64,000 bases of DNA from the NCBI RefSeq assembly GCF_001905385.1, contig NZ_LIPF01000013.1, forward strand, positions 85,947-149,946, in the 5' to 3' direction. Source of the DNA: Streptomyces sp. CB02414 (GTDB taxonomy: Bacteria > Actinomycetota > Actinomycetes > Streptomycetales > Streptomycetaceae). Made by a program: the position numbers and the translations under genes. The notes beneath the pieces are model-generated. The model had not been told where the DNA came from and did not search any database. It was given only the letters and a program-made list of their open reading frames with translations. Within the stretch, counting starts at the first letter, position 1; the number at the start of each line of letters is the position of its first letter. Shown in pieces: positions 1 to 8,573 of the stretch.

Positions 1-963
1 GGTGCGCGCCGGGTCCGTGCTGAGGTCGTAGCGCCACAGCCGGGTGGGACGGTCGCCGTCCGCGGGCACCCGCTCGCTCGCCACCAGGCTGTCGGGGACC
101 GTGCCGCGGTCGAGCGAGATCGCGCCGGGACGCGCGGCGCCGGAGGAGTCGGGGAGCCGGTACGAGGCGACGGCGGGCAGCACGTACGGGTGGCCGGCCG
201 CCGCCCAGCCGCCGGGCACCCGGCCTACGGCGAGGGCGTCGGTCGTGGTGCGCTGGATCCGGTCCACGTCGTACACGAACAGCGCGTCGCGGCCGCCGGT
301 GCCGGCGGTGACGAGCAGCTTGTCCTGGTACCAGACCATGCCGGAGACGGGGGAGGCCAGCCCCCGGTAGTCGAGTCCGCCGTCGACCGGGACGGCGAGG
401 AGCGCCGAGGTGTAGGTGAGGTGGTCGGGGTCGTCGGCGTCGACGAAGGAGACCCGGGCCAGACCGCCCTCGGGTGTGCCGTCGTCGCGGGACCAGGCGG
501 AGAGGATGACCCGGTGGGCGCCCCAGCGGCCGTCGTCGTCGGCGTCCCCCGAGGTGGTGACCGCGCCGGGACTCCAGCCCTCGGTGTCGGCCTCCTCCCA
601 GCAGTAGGCGCGGGTGGCGGCGGGGGAGACCGGCAGTGCCTCCCGTTCCCCGGTGGTGCAGTCGGCGGCGTCGCGCAGGGTGTGGTCGGCGGAGCCGAGG
701 ACGGCGCCGACGCCCACCGGCTCGCCCATCGCGGTGGAGAGGCGGTCGAGCCAGGGGCGCGGCACGTGGTGTTCGGTGAGCCGCAGGTCGGCGGTCTCGG
801 CGGCGGAGGTGAGGGGGTTCAGGGTGCCCGGGTCGTCGGCCACGGTGGCCTGCGAGGCGCTGATCATCGTGGCGGCGCCCGTGAGCGCGAGGGCCGCGCC
901 GGCCAGGGCCGCGCGCAGCGCCTTGCCCCGCCTGCGCCGGCGGTGTCTGCCGCGATGCTTCAT
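1..963 (-). CDS. Exported protein of unknown function, C-terminus cut by window edge
   Basis: Only the first 321 codons are visible; the gene runs off the left edge. It begins with an Arg/Lys-rich stretch (MKHRGRHRRRRGK) followed by a hydrophobic Ala/Leu segment ending near ISASQA, so the product is very likely exported. A GGAGG ribosome site lies four bases before the ATG. The mature part is rich in Asp, Gly and Trp-containing short phrases (RLWRYDL, VWYQDKLLV, FVYDVDRI) that suggest repeated beta strands, as in a beta-propeller, but I do not recognise the family. It is separated from the downstream-facing regulator gene by about 340 bases, so it is probably transcribed alone. Function unknown; reality as a gene is well supported by codon bias and the signal sequence. 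Confidence 0.8.
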   Translation of the reverse strand, partial: MKHRGRHRRRRRGKALRAALAGAALALTGAATMISASQATVADDPGTLNPLTSAAETADLRLTEHHVPRPWLDRLSTAMGEPVGVGAVLGSADHTLRDAADCTTGEREALPVSPAATRAYCWEEADTEGWSPGAVTTSGDADDDGRWGAHRVILSAWSRDDGTPEGGLARVSFVDADDPDHLTYTSALLAVPVDGGLDYRGLASPVSGMVWYQDKLLVTAGTGGRDALFVYDVDRIQRTTTDALAVGRVPGGWAAAGHPYVLPAVASYRLPDSSGAARPGAISLDRGTVPDSLVASERVPADGDRPTRLWRYDLSTDPART

Positions 964-1303
964 GAAACCTCCACAGGCACCGTCCAACTGTGCTCGACGG
1001 TGGCCGCGTTGACCGAGGAGCAGATGGGGCGGTCCCCAGAGGATGCTACGACAGACGGACGGCCCGGCGGACGTGGACGCTGCAAATATGCGAGAACGGT
1101 ACCGATCCGTCCCTGCCGTGGGCCGGTGGGGCGTGCGCGCGGGGCGGTGAAGGCCACGCGCCGGTGGAGGCGGGGCGGCCGGTGGCGGGAGGCCCGCGGC
1201 GGCGCGGACCGGTCCCGCGGACGGGCGGCCGCCGGGCGAAGCGCCGGACGCGTCACCCGGTGGGGCGCCCGGCGTGGAGTGGTGGGCGGCGGCCGCCGCC
1301 CGT
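964..1303. other. Intergenic region with a palindrome beside the regulator stop
   Basis: No convincing gene. It should hold the promoter of the exported-protein gene on the minus strand; I cannot assign -10/-35 boxes with confidence, although a relatively AT-rich patch (around 1085-1095) could be part of one. At its right end, 1284-1301 is a perfect 18-base GC palindrome (GGGCGGCGG followed by its complement) immediately downstream of the stop codon of the GAF regulator; a likely transcription terminator for that gene, though it has no loop of its own and no T run. Confidence 0.45.
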
Positions 1304-2578
1304 TCAGGGCACCGACGCCGCCCCCCGGCGTTGTGCCACCGCCGGTGCGGTCGAGTGGGGGAGCAGGTCCCCCGGGGCGGCCGGGAGGACGACCTCCACC
1401 TCCACGTCTTCGCAGAAACGATACGGCCGGTGTTCCAGGTACGCCCCGAGGTACCTCCTGACCCGCGACATCTCCGCCCGTACGGTCACCGTGCGGGCCG
1501 GGTCGCCGAACATGTCCTCGGCCAGCTCCGCGGCACTGCGCCCGGTGCGGTGGACGGCCAGCAGGTACAGCAACTCGGCGTGCCGGGGACTCAGTTCCCG
1601 CACCCAGTCCTCCGCGCCCCCCAGTACCCGCACCGACCACCGGCGCGGCTGCGAGAGGTCCAGCGCGATCCGGGCCCCCTCCTGCCCCGCCGGTTCCCCG
1701 GCCGCCCGCAGCAGCCAGCCCTCGCCGAGCGGCTCCACCGTGCACGCCCCGAAAGCCGGCAGCCACCGCGGCCCGGCCGCCGGGGACTTGGGCAGCACCA
1801 CCCGGTCCAGGTGCGGCATCCCCGTCACCGCCGCCGTCCAGCCGTCCCGGTCGGCCACCAGTGCCCGCCCCTCCAGCCGCGCCAGCACCGGGGCGGCCAC
1901 CGTGCGCAGCCGCTCCAGCGACCGCACGTGCAACTCCCGCAGCCGGGCCTCGGCGAGCTTGGCCACCGAGTCCACCCACGCGAGCGTCGCCGGGTGCATC
2001 GTCTCCAGCGGCCCGCTCACGTCGACCACCCCGAGCAGCCGGCCGCTGCGCGGATCGGTGATCGGCGCCCCGGCACAGGTCCAGGTGGCCTGGGACCGTA
2101 CGAAGTGCTCGGAGGCGAAGACCTGGACGGGCCGCCGGGTGACCGCCGGCGTGCCCACGCCGTTGGTGCCCACGACTTCCTCCCGCCAGTCCGCGCCGAG
2201 TTCGAAGCCGAGCCCGTCGGCCCGGCGCAGCACCCGCGCGCTGCCCTCCCGCCACAGCACCCGCCCCTCGTCGTCGGCGACGACCATGATGTGGTGCGCG
2301 ACGTCCGCGACCGCCAGCAGCCCCTCCCGCAGCACCGGCAGCACGTGCCGCAGCGGCGAGGCCTCCCGGCGCCGCCGCACCTCGTCCGGGGACAGCAGCC
2401 CGGCACGGAAGTCGTGCTCCGGATCGACGCCGCTGCGCAGCATCCGGTCCCAGGACTGCTCGATCACGGGACGCGGCGCCACCGGGGCCCGTCCGCCGGA
2501 GAGTCTCGCGGAGCGGACCTCGCTGAGCACGCGCGCCGCGCGTGTCGTGTCGACGGCGGCGAACTGCGTCACGTCCAT
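1304..2578 (-). CDS. GAF-domain transcriptional regulator
   Basis: A 424-residue regulator. Residues about 30-75 form the N-terminal helical part seen in AcoR-like sensors (RPVIEQSWDRMLRSGVD), followed by a GAF sensor domain (about 75-220, with the typical EEVVGTNGVGTP and DPRSGRLLGVVDVSGP stretches). The C-terminal 100 residues contain a winged-helix-like part (ELSPRHAELLYLLAVH ... VTVRAEMSRVRRYLG) rather than the Fis-type HTH or sigma-54 AAA+ domain of classical AcoR. Such GAF regulators in Streptomyces commonly control neighbouring oxidation genes, so the adjacent AidB-like dehydrogenase on the same strand is a possible target; this is inference. The ATG chosen gives MDVTQFAAVD; an in-frame GTG five codons upstream is an alternative. 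Two TTGCAA boxes lie about 110 bases upstream. Confidence 0.85.
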   Translation of the reverse strand: MDVTQFAAVDTTRAARVLSEVRSARLSGGRAPVAPRPVIEQSWDRMLRSGVDPEHDFRAGLLSPDEVRRRREASPLRHVLPVLREGLLAVADVAHHIMVVADDEGRVLWREGSARVLRRADGLGFELGADWREEVVGTNGVGTPAVTRRPVQVFASEHFVRSQATWTCAGAPITDPRSGRLLGVVDVSGPLETMHPATLAWVDSVAKLAEARLRELHVRSLERLRTVAAPVLARLEGRALVADRDGWTAAVTGMPHLDRVVLPKSPAAGPRWLPAFGACTVEPLGEGWLLRAAGEPAGQEGARIALDLSQPRRWSVRVLGGAEDWVRELSPRHAELLYLLAVHRTGRSAAELAEDMFGDPARTVTVRAEMSRVRRYLGAYLEHRPYRFCEDVEVEVVLPAAPGDLLPHSTAPAVAQRRGAASVP

Positions 2579-2685
2579 CGGCGAGAGCCCCACTGGTCCC
2601 CGTCCTCCCGGAAGTCGGATGTTCGTCTCATAATGACCGCTTGCCCGGGACGGAAGGGCACAGTCCGCACACAGCCGGAAGCAAG

Positions 2686-2701
2686 TTGCAACCCCTTGCA
2701 A
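2686..2701. promoter_or_regulatory. Two TTGCAA palindromes spaced one helical turn apart
   Basis: TTGCAA (itself a perfect palindrome) occurs at 2686-2691 and again at 2696-2701, each followed by CCC, so the repeat period is exactly 10 bases. It sits 108 bases upstream of the GAF regulator start and 129 bases past the stop of the AidB-like gene. Such phased boxes in a GC-rich intergenic region are the kind of site bound by a dimeric activator; binding by the GAF regulator is a guess. Confidence 0.4.
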
Positions 2702-2829
2702 CCCTGGTGGCCCGCTGTACCGGTGCCCAAACTTGGAACACGTCGCCCCGAGCGGCGTACTCGGCCTGAACGGGCCTGTGTGGCGGGGGTGGTGCCGTGT
2801 CGGCGCAGCACCACCCCCGCACCGAAGAC

Positions 2830-4473
2830 TCAGCTCACCGGACGGGCCCGCTCCACCACCGACGCCAGGTCCAGCGTCGGCGGCAGCGTGCCGAAGGCCG
2901 CGCCCCCGTCGCCGCCCAGCCGCCCGGCGCAGAACGCGTCGGCGACCTCCGGTGGCGCGTACCGCACCAGCAGCGCCCCTTGGAGCACCAGCGCCAGCCG
3001 CTCCGCCAGCCGCCGCGCCCGCCCCTCGGCGGCGCCGAGATCGGCCAGCTCCGTCAGCAGTCCCCGGATCGCCGCGTCCAGGCGGTGGTCGGCGCCGCGC
3101 GCCAGGCCCACCTCCGTCAGGTAGGCGTCCATCGCCGCCGGTTCCCGCCCCAGGGCCCGCAGCACGTCCAGTGCCTGCACGTTCCCGGCGCCCTCCCAGA
3201 TCGAGTTCAGCGGCGACTCGCGCACCAGCCGGGGCATCCCGGACTCCTCGACGTACCCGTTGCCGCCCAGGCACTCGGCGGCCTCCACCGCGACCGGGGC
3301 GCACCGCTTGGTCACCCAGTACTTCGCCGCCGGCACCGCCAGCCGCAGCAGCGCCCGCTCCCGCTCGTCACCGCCCTCCGCCGCGTCGTGCGCCGCCGCC
3401 AGCCGCATCCCGAGCGTGGTGGCCGCCTCCGACTCGATCGCGAGGTCCGCGAGCACGTTGCGCATCAGCGGCTGGTCGGCCAGTTTCGCGCCGAAGGCCT
3501 CCCGGTACACGCCGTGGTGCACCGCCTGCGCCACCGCCTGCCGCATCAGACCCGCCGACCCCAGCACGCAGTCCAGCCGGGTCGCCGCCACCATCCCGGT
3601 GATCGTGCCCACCCCGCGCCCCTCCTCGCCGACCCGGCGCGCCCAGGTCCCGGCGAACTCGACCTCGGCGGAGGCGTTGGACCGGTTGCCCAGTTTGTCC
3701 TTGAGCCGCTGGATCAGGAACACGTTGCGGCTGCCGTCCGCCAGGACGCGCGGCACCAGGAAACAGGTCAGCCCTCCCGGCGCCCGCGCCAGCACCAGGA
3801 AACCGTCCGACATCGGCGCCGAGCAGAACCACTTGTGCCCGGTCAGCTCGTACGTGCCGTCCTCGGCCAGCGGCCGCGCGGAGGTGGTGTTCGCCCGGAC
3901 GTCGCTGCCGCCCTGCTTCTCCGTCATGCCCATCCCGAACAGCGCCCCGGCCTTCAGACGGGCCGGCCGCAGCTCCCGGTCGTAGACGCGCGAGGTCAGC
4001 CGCGGCTCCCACTCGGCGGCCAGCGCCGGATCGGTGCGCAGGGCCGGCACGGCGGCGTGGGTCATCGACAGCGGGCAGCCGTTGCCCGCCTCGACCTGCG
4101 TCCACATGACGAAACCGGCGGCGCGCCGCACGTGCCCGCCCGGCCGGGACCAGGCCGCCGTCAGCCCCGCCGAGACGCCCTTGCCCAGCAGCCGGTGCCA
4201 GGCCGGGTGGAAGTCCACCTCGTCGACGCGGTGGCCGTAACGGTCGTGCGTACGCAGCACCGGCGGGTTGTCGTTCGCCTGCGCGCCCCACTCCTGGCTC
4301 TGAGCCGACCCGCAGCCGCGCCCCAGGCCCGACAGCTCCGCCACCGCCTCCTCGCGCAGCTCCGGAGCCAGATGCCGCTCGACCGCGGCCGTCAGGGCCC
4401 GGTCGGCGGTGAAGACGTCGTAGCCGGTCAGCGGCGGCGCCTGATTCGTCACGGTGTGGGTACTGCCTGCCAT
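2830..4473 (-). CDS. Acyl-CoA dehydrogenase, AidB-like
   Basis: A 547-residue flavoprotein of the acyl-CoA dehydrogenase superfamily, AidB/isovaleryl-CoA-dehydrogenase-like branch. Family landmarks are present: the FAD-binding loop FGMGMTEKQGGSDVRANTT (about 195-215), the YELTGHKWFCSAPMSDGF strand following it, a CVLGSAGLMRQA helix, and the C-terminal ECLGGNGYVEESGMPRLVR with SIWEGAGN (about 420-450), which is the conserved flavin/substrate region. Length matches AidB (about 540) rather than ordinary 380-residue acyl-CoA dehydrogenases. In E. coli AidB belongs to the adaptive response to alkylation; whether this one protects DNA or oxidises an unknown acyl substrate cannot be told from sequence. 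It is divergent from the YihY gene, sharing a 99-base promoter region. Confidence 0.92.
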   Translation of the reverse strand: MAGSTHTVTNQAPPLTGYDVFTADRALTAAVERHLAPELREEAVAELSGLGRGCGSAQSQEWGAQANDNPPVLRTHDRYGHRVDEVDFHPAWHRLLGKGVSAGLTAAWSRPGGHVRRAAGFVMWTQVEAGNGCPLSMTHAAVPALRTDPALAAEWEPRLTSRVYDRELRPARLKAGALFGMGMTEKQGGSDVRANTTSARPLAEDGTYELTGHKWFCSAPMSDGFLVLARAPGGLTCFLVPRVLADGSRNVFLIQRLKDKLGNRSNASAEVEFAGTWARRVGEEGRGVGTITGMVAATRLDCVLGSAGLMRQAVAQAVHHGVYREAFGAKLADQPLMRNVLADLAIESEAATTLGMRLAAAHDAAEGGDERERALLRLAVPAAKYWVTKRCAPVAVEAAECLGGNGYVEESGMPRLVRESPLNSIWEGAGNVQALDVLRALGREPAAMDAYLTEVGLARGADHRLDAAIRGLLTELADLGAAEGRARRLAERLALVLQGALLVRYAPPEVADAFCAGRLGGDGGAAFGTLPPTLDLASVVERARPVS

Positions 4474-4572
4474 GACCGTGAACCTACCGTGCCGCGGATC
4501 CGCACGGAGCCGTCACCGGCAGGAGGGCGTCCGCGGATGAGTGCGACCCTCCGCGGCGGATACCTTTAGGGC

Positions 4573-5730
4573 GTGCAGCCAGCAAGTGAATCCCCCGAAC
4601 GGCCCTCCGGCCGGCTCCATCGCGCCCGGGTCCTGTACCGGAACGTCTCCAAACGCAGGACCGCCTGGCTGCTCCTCAAGGACACCGTCAACTCGTGCAT
4701 GGAGTACCGCATCCTCGGCCTGGCGGCGGAGGCGGCGTTCTTCACCCTCCTGTCGGTGCCGCCCCTGCTGCTGAGCCTCCTCGGACTGCTCGGCTACGTC
4801 GACGCCTGGATCGGCGCCGACACCACCGAGAGCCTGCGCACCAACATCCTGGACGCCTCCCGCGCGGTGCTCTCCGAGAAGGGCGTCGAGCAGATCACCG
4901 AGCCGATCCTGGACGACGTGATGAAGGGCGGACGGCCCGACGTCATCTCCCTCGGCTTCCTGTTCGCCCTGTGGTCGGGCTCCCGCGCGGTGAACGTCTT
5001 CATCGACACGATCACCGTGATGTACGGCCTCGACGGCGTCCGCGGCATCGTCAAGACCCGCCTGATGGCGTTCCTGCTCTTCCTCGTCGCCCTGCTGATC
5101 GGGTCGGTGGCGCTGCCGCTGATGGTGGCCGGCCCGGACGCCGTGGTGCGCATCGTGCCGTGGTCGACGACGGTGGTCCAGGTCCTGTACTGGCCCGTCG
5201 TCATCATCCTGTCCATCGCCTTCCTGACCACGCTCTACCACGTGTCCGTGCCGGTGCGCTCCCCGTGGATCGAGGACGTGCCCGGTGCGCTGGTCGCCCT
5301 CGCCATGTGGGTGCTCGGCAGCTTCCTGCTGCGCATCTACCTCACCAACACCGTCGAGGGCCCCACGATCTACGGCTCCCTGGCCGCGCCCGTCGCCGTG
5401 CTGCTGTGGATCGGCGTGTCCGCCTTCGCGGTGCTCGTCGGCGCGGCGGTCAACGCGGCCATCGACCGGGTCTGGCCGGCCGCCTCCACCGCGGCCGCCC
5501 GTGAGGCCAACGAGCGGCTGCGCCAGGCCCAGGTCGCCGAGTACGTGGCCCGGGCCGCCGCCAGCGGCGAGTCGGACCCCGACATGCCCTCCGAGTTCCC
5601 GGAACGCTGGTCCCGCTTCCTGCCCCCGGAGGACGTCACCTCCCGCCTGCGCACCCACGTGAAGCACACGCCGCCCGCCAATCACAGCCACCACCACGAC
5701 CACGGCCGTGACAAGCCGGAGGCCTCGTAG
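4573..5730 (+). CDS. YihY/BrkB-family inner membrane protein
   Basis: A 385-residue polytopic membrane protein of the YihY/virulence factor BrkB family. After a basic cytoplasmic N-terminus (about 1-40) comes the family signature CMEYRILGLAAEAAFFTLLSVPPLLLS, then a glycine-containing segment (LGFLFALWSGSRAVNVFIDT) and four further hydrophobic helices; the C-terminal 90 residues are charged and end in a His-rich tail (NHSHHHDHG). Biochemical function of the family is not established; older claims of RNase BN activity were withdrawn for the E. coli member. The GTG start is the first in-frame start after the divergent promoter region; no strong ribosome site is visible. The gene converges on the NmrA-like gene with only 12 bases between stops. 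Confidence 0.9.
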   Translation: MQPASESPERPSGRLHRARVLYRNVSKRRTAWLLLKDTVNSCMEYRILGLAAEAAFFTLLSVPPLLLSLLGLLGYVDAWIGADTTESLRTNILDASRAVLSEKGVEQITEPILDDVMKGGRPDVISLGFLFALWSGSRAVNVFIDTITVMYGLDGVRGIVKTRLMAFLLFLVALLIGSVALPLMVAGPDAVVRIVPWSTTVVQVLYWPVVIILSIAFLTTLYHVSVPVRSPWIEDVPGALVALAMWVLGSFLLRIYLTNTVEGPTIYGSLAAPVAVLLWIGVSAFAVLVGAAVNAAIDRVWPAASTAAAREANERLRQAQVAEYVARAAASGESDPDMPSEFPERWSRFLPPEDVTSRLRTHVKHTPPANHSHHHDHGRDKPEAS

Positions 5731-5742
5731 CGGGCCCCATGC

Positions 5743-6621
5743 CTACGCCCCGCCGGACGCCGCCGGGGCCCACACCCCCGCCTCCGCGCCTTCCCGCACG
5801 AACCGGCCGAAGTCCCTCGGCTCCCGGCCCAGCACCTCCTGGACGCCGTCCGACAGCCGGGCGTTGCGGCCGTCGAGCAGCGTGCCGAACAGGTCCACGA
5901 GGAACGCGGCCTCCTCCTCCGGCACCCCGAACCCGGCCAGGTTCGCCCCGTACTCCCGCGGCGGCGTGTACCGGTACGTCAGTGCCCGCCCCGTCGCCTT
6001 CGCGATCTCGGCGACCGCCTCGCCGAAGGAGAGCAGCCGCGGCCCCGACACCTCCAGCACCCGGCCGGCGTACCGGTCGCCGGAGGTCAGCGCGGCCACC
6101 ACCACGTCCGCGACGTCCCGCAGGTCCACGAACGGCTCCCCGGCCTCCCCGGCCGGGAACACCAGCTCCCCGTGCTGCCGCAGCTCCTCGGCCAGCGGCC
6201 CCTCGCTGAAGTTCTGCGCGAACCACGCGGCCCGCACCACCGTCCACTCGGCGCCCGCCCCGGCCAGCGCCTCCTCGGCGGGCCGCGCCTGGTCCTCGCC
6301 CCGCGCCGACAGCAGCACCAGCCGCCGCACGCCGAGCCCGGCCGCCTCCCGCGCCAGCGCCCCGACCGCGTCCGCGGCCTCCGGGTCGCCGACGTCGGTG
6401 GGGTACGCGAGGTAGGCCGCGTCGGCGCCGCGCAGGGCGTCCGCCCAGGTCGACCGGGACCGCCAGTCGAACCCGGTCGCCCGGGACGCCGCCCGCACGC
6501 TCAGCCCGGCCGCCCGCGCCGCCTCGGCGACCCGCCGCCCGGTACGGCCGGTGGCGCCCGTGACCACGACCGTCATGCCCTTCGTACCCTCAGTGCCCTT
6601 GTGTGTGCCCGTCTCCGTCAT
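5743..6621 (-). CDS. NmrA/SDR-type NAD(P)-binding oxidoreductase
   Basis: A 292-residue atypical short-chain dehydrogenase. The Rossmann nucleotide-binding loop GATGRTGRRV lies at about residues 22-31, after a 15-residue Thr/Gly-rich leader; the following AASRATGFDW, RRLVLLSARG and VVRAAWFAQNFSEG segments are typical of the NmrA/QOR2 group, which act as redox sensors or quinone reductases. The catalytic YxxxK of classical SDRs is not evident, as expected for this group. The GTG or ATG further inside (MTVVVTGATG) could be the real start, which would drop the leader. It is divergent from an AraC-type gene; the 316 bases between them are mostly a palindromic repeat element (6702-6924). Confidence 0.88.
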   Translation of the reverse strand: MTETGTHKGTEGTKGMTVVVTGATGRTGRRVAEAARAAGLSVRAASRATGFDWRSRSTWADALRGADAAYLAYPTDVGDPEAADAVGALAREAAGLGVRRLVLLSARGEDQARPAEEALAGAGAEWTVVRAAWFAQNFSEGPLAEELRQHGELVFPAGEAGEPFVDLRDVADVVVAALTSGDRYAGRVLEVSGPRLLSFGEAVAEIAKATGRALTYRYTPPREYGANLAGFGVPEEEAAFLVDLFGTLLDGRNARLSDGVQEVLGREPRDFGRFVREGAEAGVWAPAASGGA

Positions 6622-6701
6622 GCCCCCAGTCAACGGCCGCTCGCCGGGCCTGCCCATCGCCGAAGGGCTCACGGGCATACGCGTGCGTCCACGCCGTGAC
6701 C

Positions 6702-6924
6702 AGGGCCTGTCCGGCGGATCATGCCGCAGACGCGGGGGCTGGCACGCCCATCTGCGGCGTTGTCGTCGGTCGCCGACTCCCCCACGCTCGACTGCGCTCG
6801 CGCGGGGGGACCCCCATCGCGTCGACTCCCTCCTCCGCCTTGCAGCTGGACGCACCAGCCCCCGCTCACCTGCACTGGTCAGGCGCCGTCGCTTTCCTGC
6901 GACCTGCTCCGCCGGACAGGCCCT
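6702..6924. mobile_element. Palindromic MITE-like element, copy A
   Basis: A 223-base element with imperfect terminal inverted repeats: AGGGCCTGTCCGGCGGATCA at 6702-6721 and its complement at 6905-6924 (19 of 20 bases). It carries no gene. An inner inverted repeat (GCGGGGGCTGG at 6732-6742, complement at 6855-6865) brackets the body. Blocks 6739-6774 and 6833-6867 match 33 of 36 and 33 of 35 bases, same orientation, to copy B at 50747-50936, whose terminal repeats are different. It separates the NmrA-like and AraC-type genes and may contain or displace their promoters. Family assignment (non-autonomous transposon or structured repeat) is inference. Confidence 0.8.
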
Positions 6925-6937
6925 ACGCTGTGGCGCC

Positions 6938-7873
6938 ATGGACGCACTCGCCGGCCTGCTCGAAGGACCCCGCGCCCGTGGCGCGTTCATGATCCGCGCC
7001 TGCTTCGACCCGCCGTGGGCCGTCCGCGTCGAGGACCGGGCGCCGCTCACGGTGATGCTGATGGTGCGCGGCGACGCGTGGGTGGTCCCGGACACGGGGG
7101 AGCGGGTGCGCCTGCGCGCCGGCGACCTCGCCATCGCCCGCGGCCCCGACCCGTACACCTGCGCCGACGACCCCGCTACCGCGCCCCAGGCGGTGATCCT
7201 GCCGGGCGGCGAGTGCAGCTACCCCGACGGACGTCCGCTCAACGGTTCGATGGACCTGGGCGTACGGACCTGGGGCGACCGCGCCGACGGCGAGGCGGTG
7301 CTGCTCATCGGCACCTACCTGGTGCGCGGCGAGATCGGCGGCCGGCTCCTCGATGCCCTGCCCCCGCTGCTGTCCCTCACCTCGGACCAGTGGGAGTGCC
7401 CCCTGACGCCCCTGCTGATGACCGAGGTCACGCGCGACGAACCCGGCCAGGAGGTCGTCCTCGACCGGCTCCTCGACCTCCTCGTCATCGCCGCGCTGCG
7501 ATCCTGGTTCGCCGGCCCGCGGGCCGAGCCGCCCGCCTGGTACCGGGCGCTCGGGGACCCGGTCGTCGGCAGGGCGCTGCGCCTGCTCCAGGCCGACCCC
7601 GCGCACCCCTGGACGGTGGCGTCCCTCGCCGCGAAGGCCGGAGTCTCCCGCGCCGCGCTCGCCCGGCGCTTCACCGACCTGGTGGGCGAGCCCCCGATGG
7701 CGTACCTCACCGGCTGGCGGCTGGCGCTCGCCGCCGACCGGCTGCGCGACACCGACGACACGCTCGGCGCGATCGCCCGCCAGGTCGGCTACGGCGGCGC
7801 GTTCGCCCTGTCCACGGCGTTCAAGCGGGTGTACGGCGTCAGCCCGCAGGAGTACCGCGCGCCGGCGGCGTAG
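6938..7873 (+). CDS. AraC-family transcriptional regulator with cupin domain
   Basis: A 311-residue regulator. Residues about 1-170 are a cupin_6-type sensing domain (PPWAVRVEDRAPLTVMLMVRGDAWVV, followed by RLRAGDLAIARGPDPYTCAD), and the C-terminal 100 residues carry the double AraC helix-turn-helix (WTVASLAAKAGVSRAALARRF ... LRDTDDTLGAIARQVGYGGAFALSTAFKRVYGVSPQEYR). Regulators of this type often sit next to and control an oxidoreductase; the divergent NmrA-like gene is the obvious candidate, but the element at 6702-6924 now lies between them. The ATG at 6938 gives the conserved start MDALAGLLEGPRARGAF. A second AraC-type gene follows after 10 bases. Confidence 0.93.
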   Translation: MDALAGLLEGPRARGAFMIRACFDPPWAVRVEDRAPLTVMLMVRGDAWVVPDTGERVRLRAGDLAIARGPDPYTCADDPATAPQAVILPGGECSYPDGRPLNGSMDLGVRTWGDRADGEAVLLIGTYLVRGEIGGRLLDALPPLLSLTSDQWECPLTPLLMTEVTRDEPGQEVVLDRLLDLLVIAALRSWFAGPRAEPPAWYRALGDPVVGRALRLLQADPAHPWTVASLAAKAGVSRAALARRFTDLVGEPPMAYLTGWRLALAADRLRDTDDTLGAIARQVGYGGAFALSTAFKRVYGVSPQEYRAPAA

Positions 7874-7883
7874 CCTGGCACGC

Positions 7884-8573
7884 GTGTACGCGGAACGGGC
7901 ATCCCGGCTGACCGGCGCGGTGGTATGGACCAACACCCCGACCGTGCCCGGCTCCGGACGGGTCCTGCCCGACGGCTGCATGGACCTGCTCTGGCACGAC
8001 GGCCGGCTGCTGGTCGCCGGTCCCGACACCCGCGCCCACGTCACCACGGGCTCCGCCGGCCCCTGGGCAGGCGTCCGCTTCCACCCCGGCACCGCCCCCG
8101 CCCTCCTCGGCGTCCCCGCCCCGGAACTGCGCGACCGCCGCGTCGACCTCACCGACCTCTGGCCCGCCGCCCGCGTCCGGCGCCTGACCGCGCGGGTGAA
8201 CGCGGCCCCCGACCCGGCGACCGGCCTGGAGGAGGCGGCACTGTCGGCGGCGGCCGACGCCGGCCCCCACGACCCGCTCCCGCGCCGGATCGTGGCCGCC
8301 CTCGACGCGGGCCGCCCGGTCGCCGCCACCGCCGACCGACTGGGCCTGAGCGCACGCCAGTTGCACCGCCGCTCCCTGGCCGCCTTCGGCTACGGCCCCA
8401 AGACGCTGGCCCGCGTGCTGCGGCTCCAGCGCGCCCTCGCCCTGGCCCGCGCGGGCCTGCCCCTCGCCGAGACGGCCACCCGGTCCGGTTACGCCGACCA
8501 GGCGCACCTGGCCCGGGACGTACGGGAGTTGACGGGACTGCCGCCCGGTGAACTACTCGCCGGGCGCGGCTAG
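7884..8573 (+). CDS. AraC-type regulator with DUF6597-like N-terminus
   Basis: A 229-residue regulator whose N-terminal half (SGRVLPDGCMDLLWHDGRLLVAGPDT ... GVRFHPGTAPALLGVPAPELRDR) matches the sensing domain common in actinobacterial short AraC proteins, and whose C-terminus has the HTH pair (ATADRLGLSARQLHRRSLAAFGYGPKTLARVLRLQRAL ... ETATRSGYADQAHLARDVRELTG). It begins with GTG ten bases after the preceding AraC gene, so the two are probably co-transcribed. Its 3' end overlaps the convergent VOC-protein gene by 21 bases, an arrangement that may make expression mutually exclusive at high transcription. No target can be named. Confidence 0.9.
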   Translation: MYAERASRLTGAVVWTNTPTVPGSGRVLPDGCMDLLWHDGRLLVAGPDTRAHVTTGSAGPWAGVRFHPGTAPALLGVPAPELRDRRVDLTDLWPAARVRRLTARVNAAPDPATGLEEAALSAAADAGPHDPLPRRIVAALDAGRPVAATADRLGLSARQLHRRSLAAFGYGPKTLARVLRLQRALALARAGLPLAETATRSGYADQAHLARDVRELTGLPPGELLAGRG

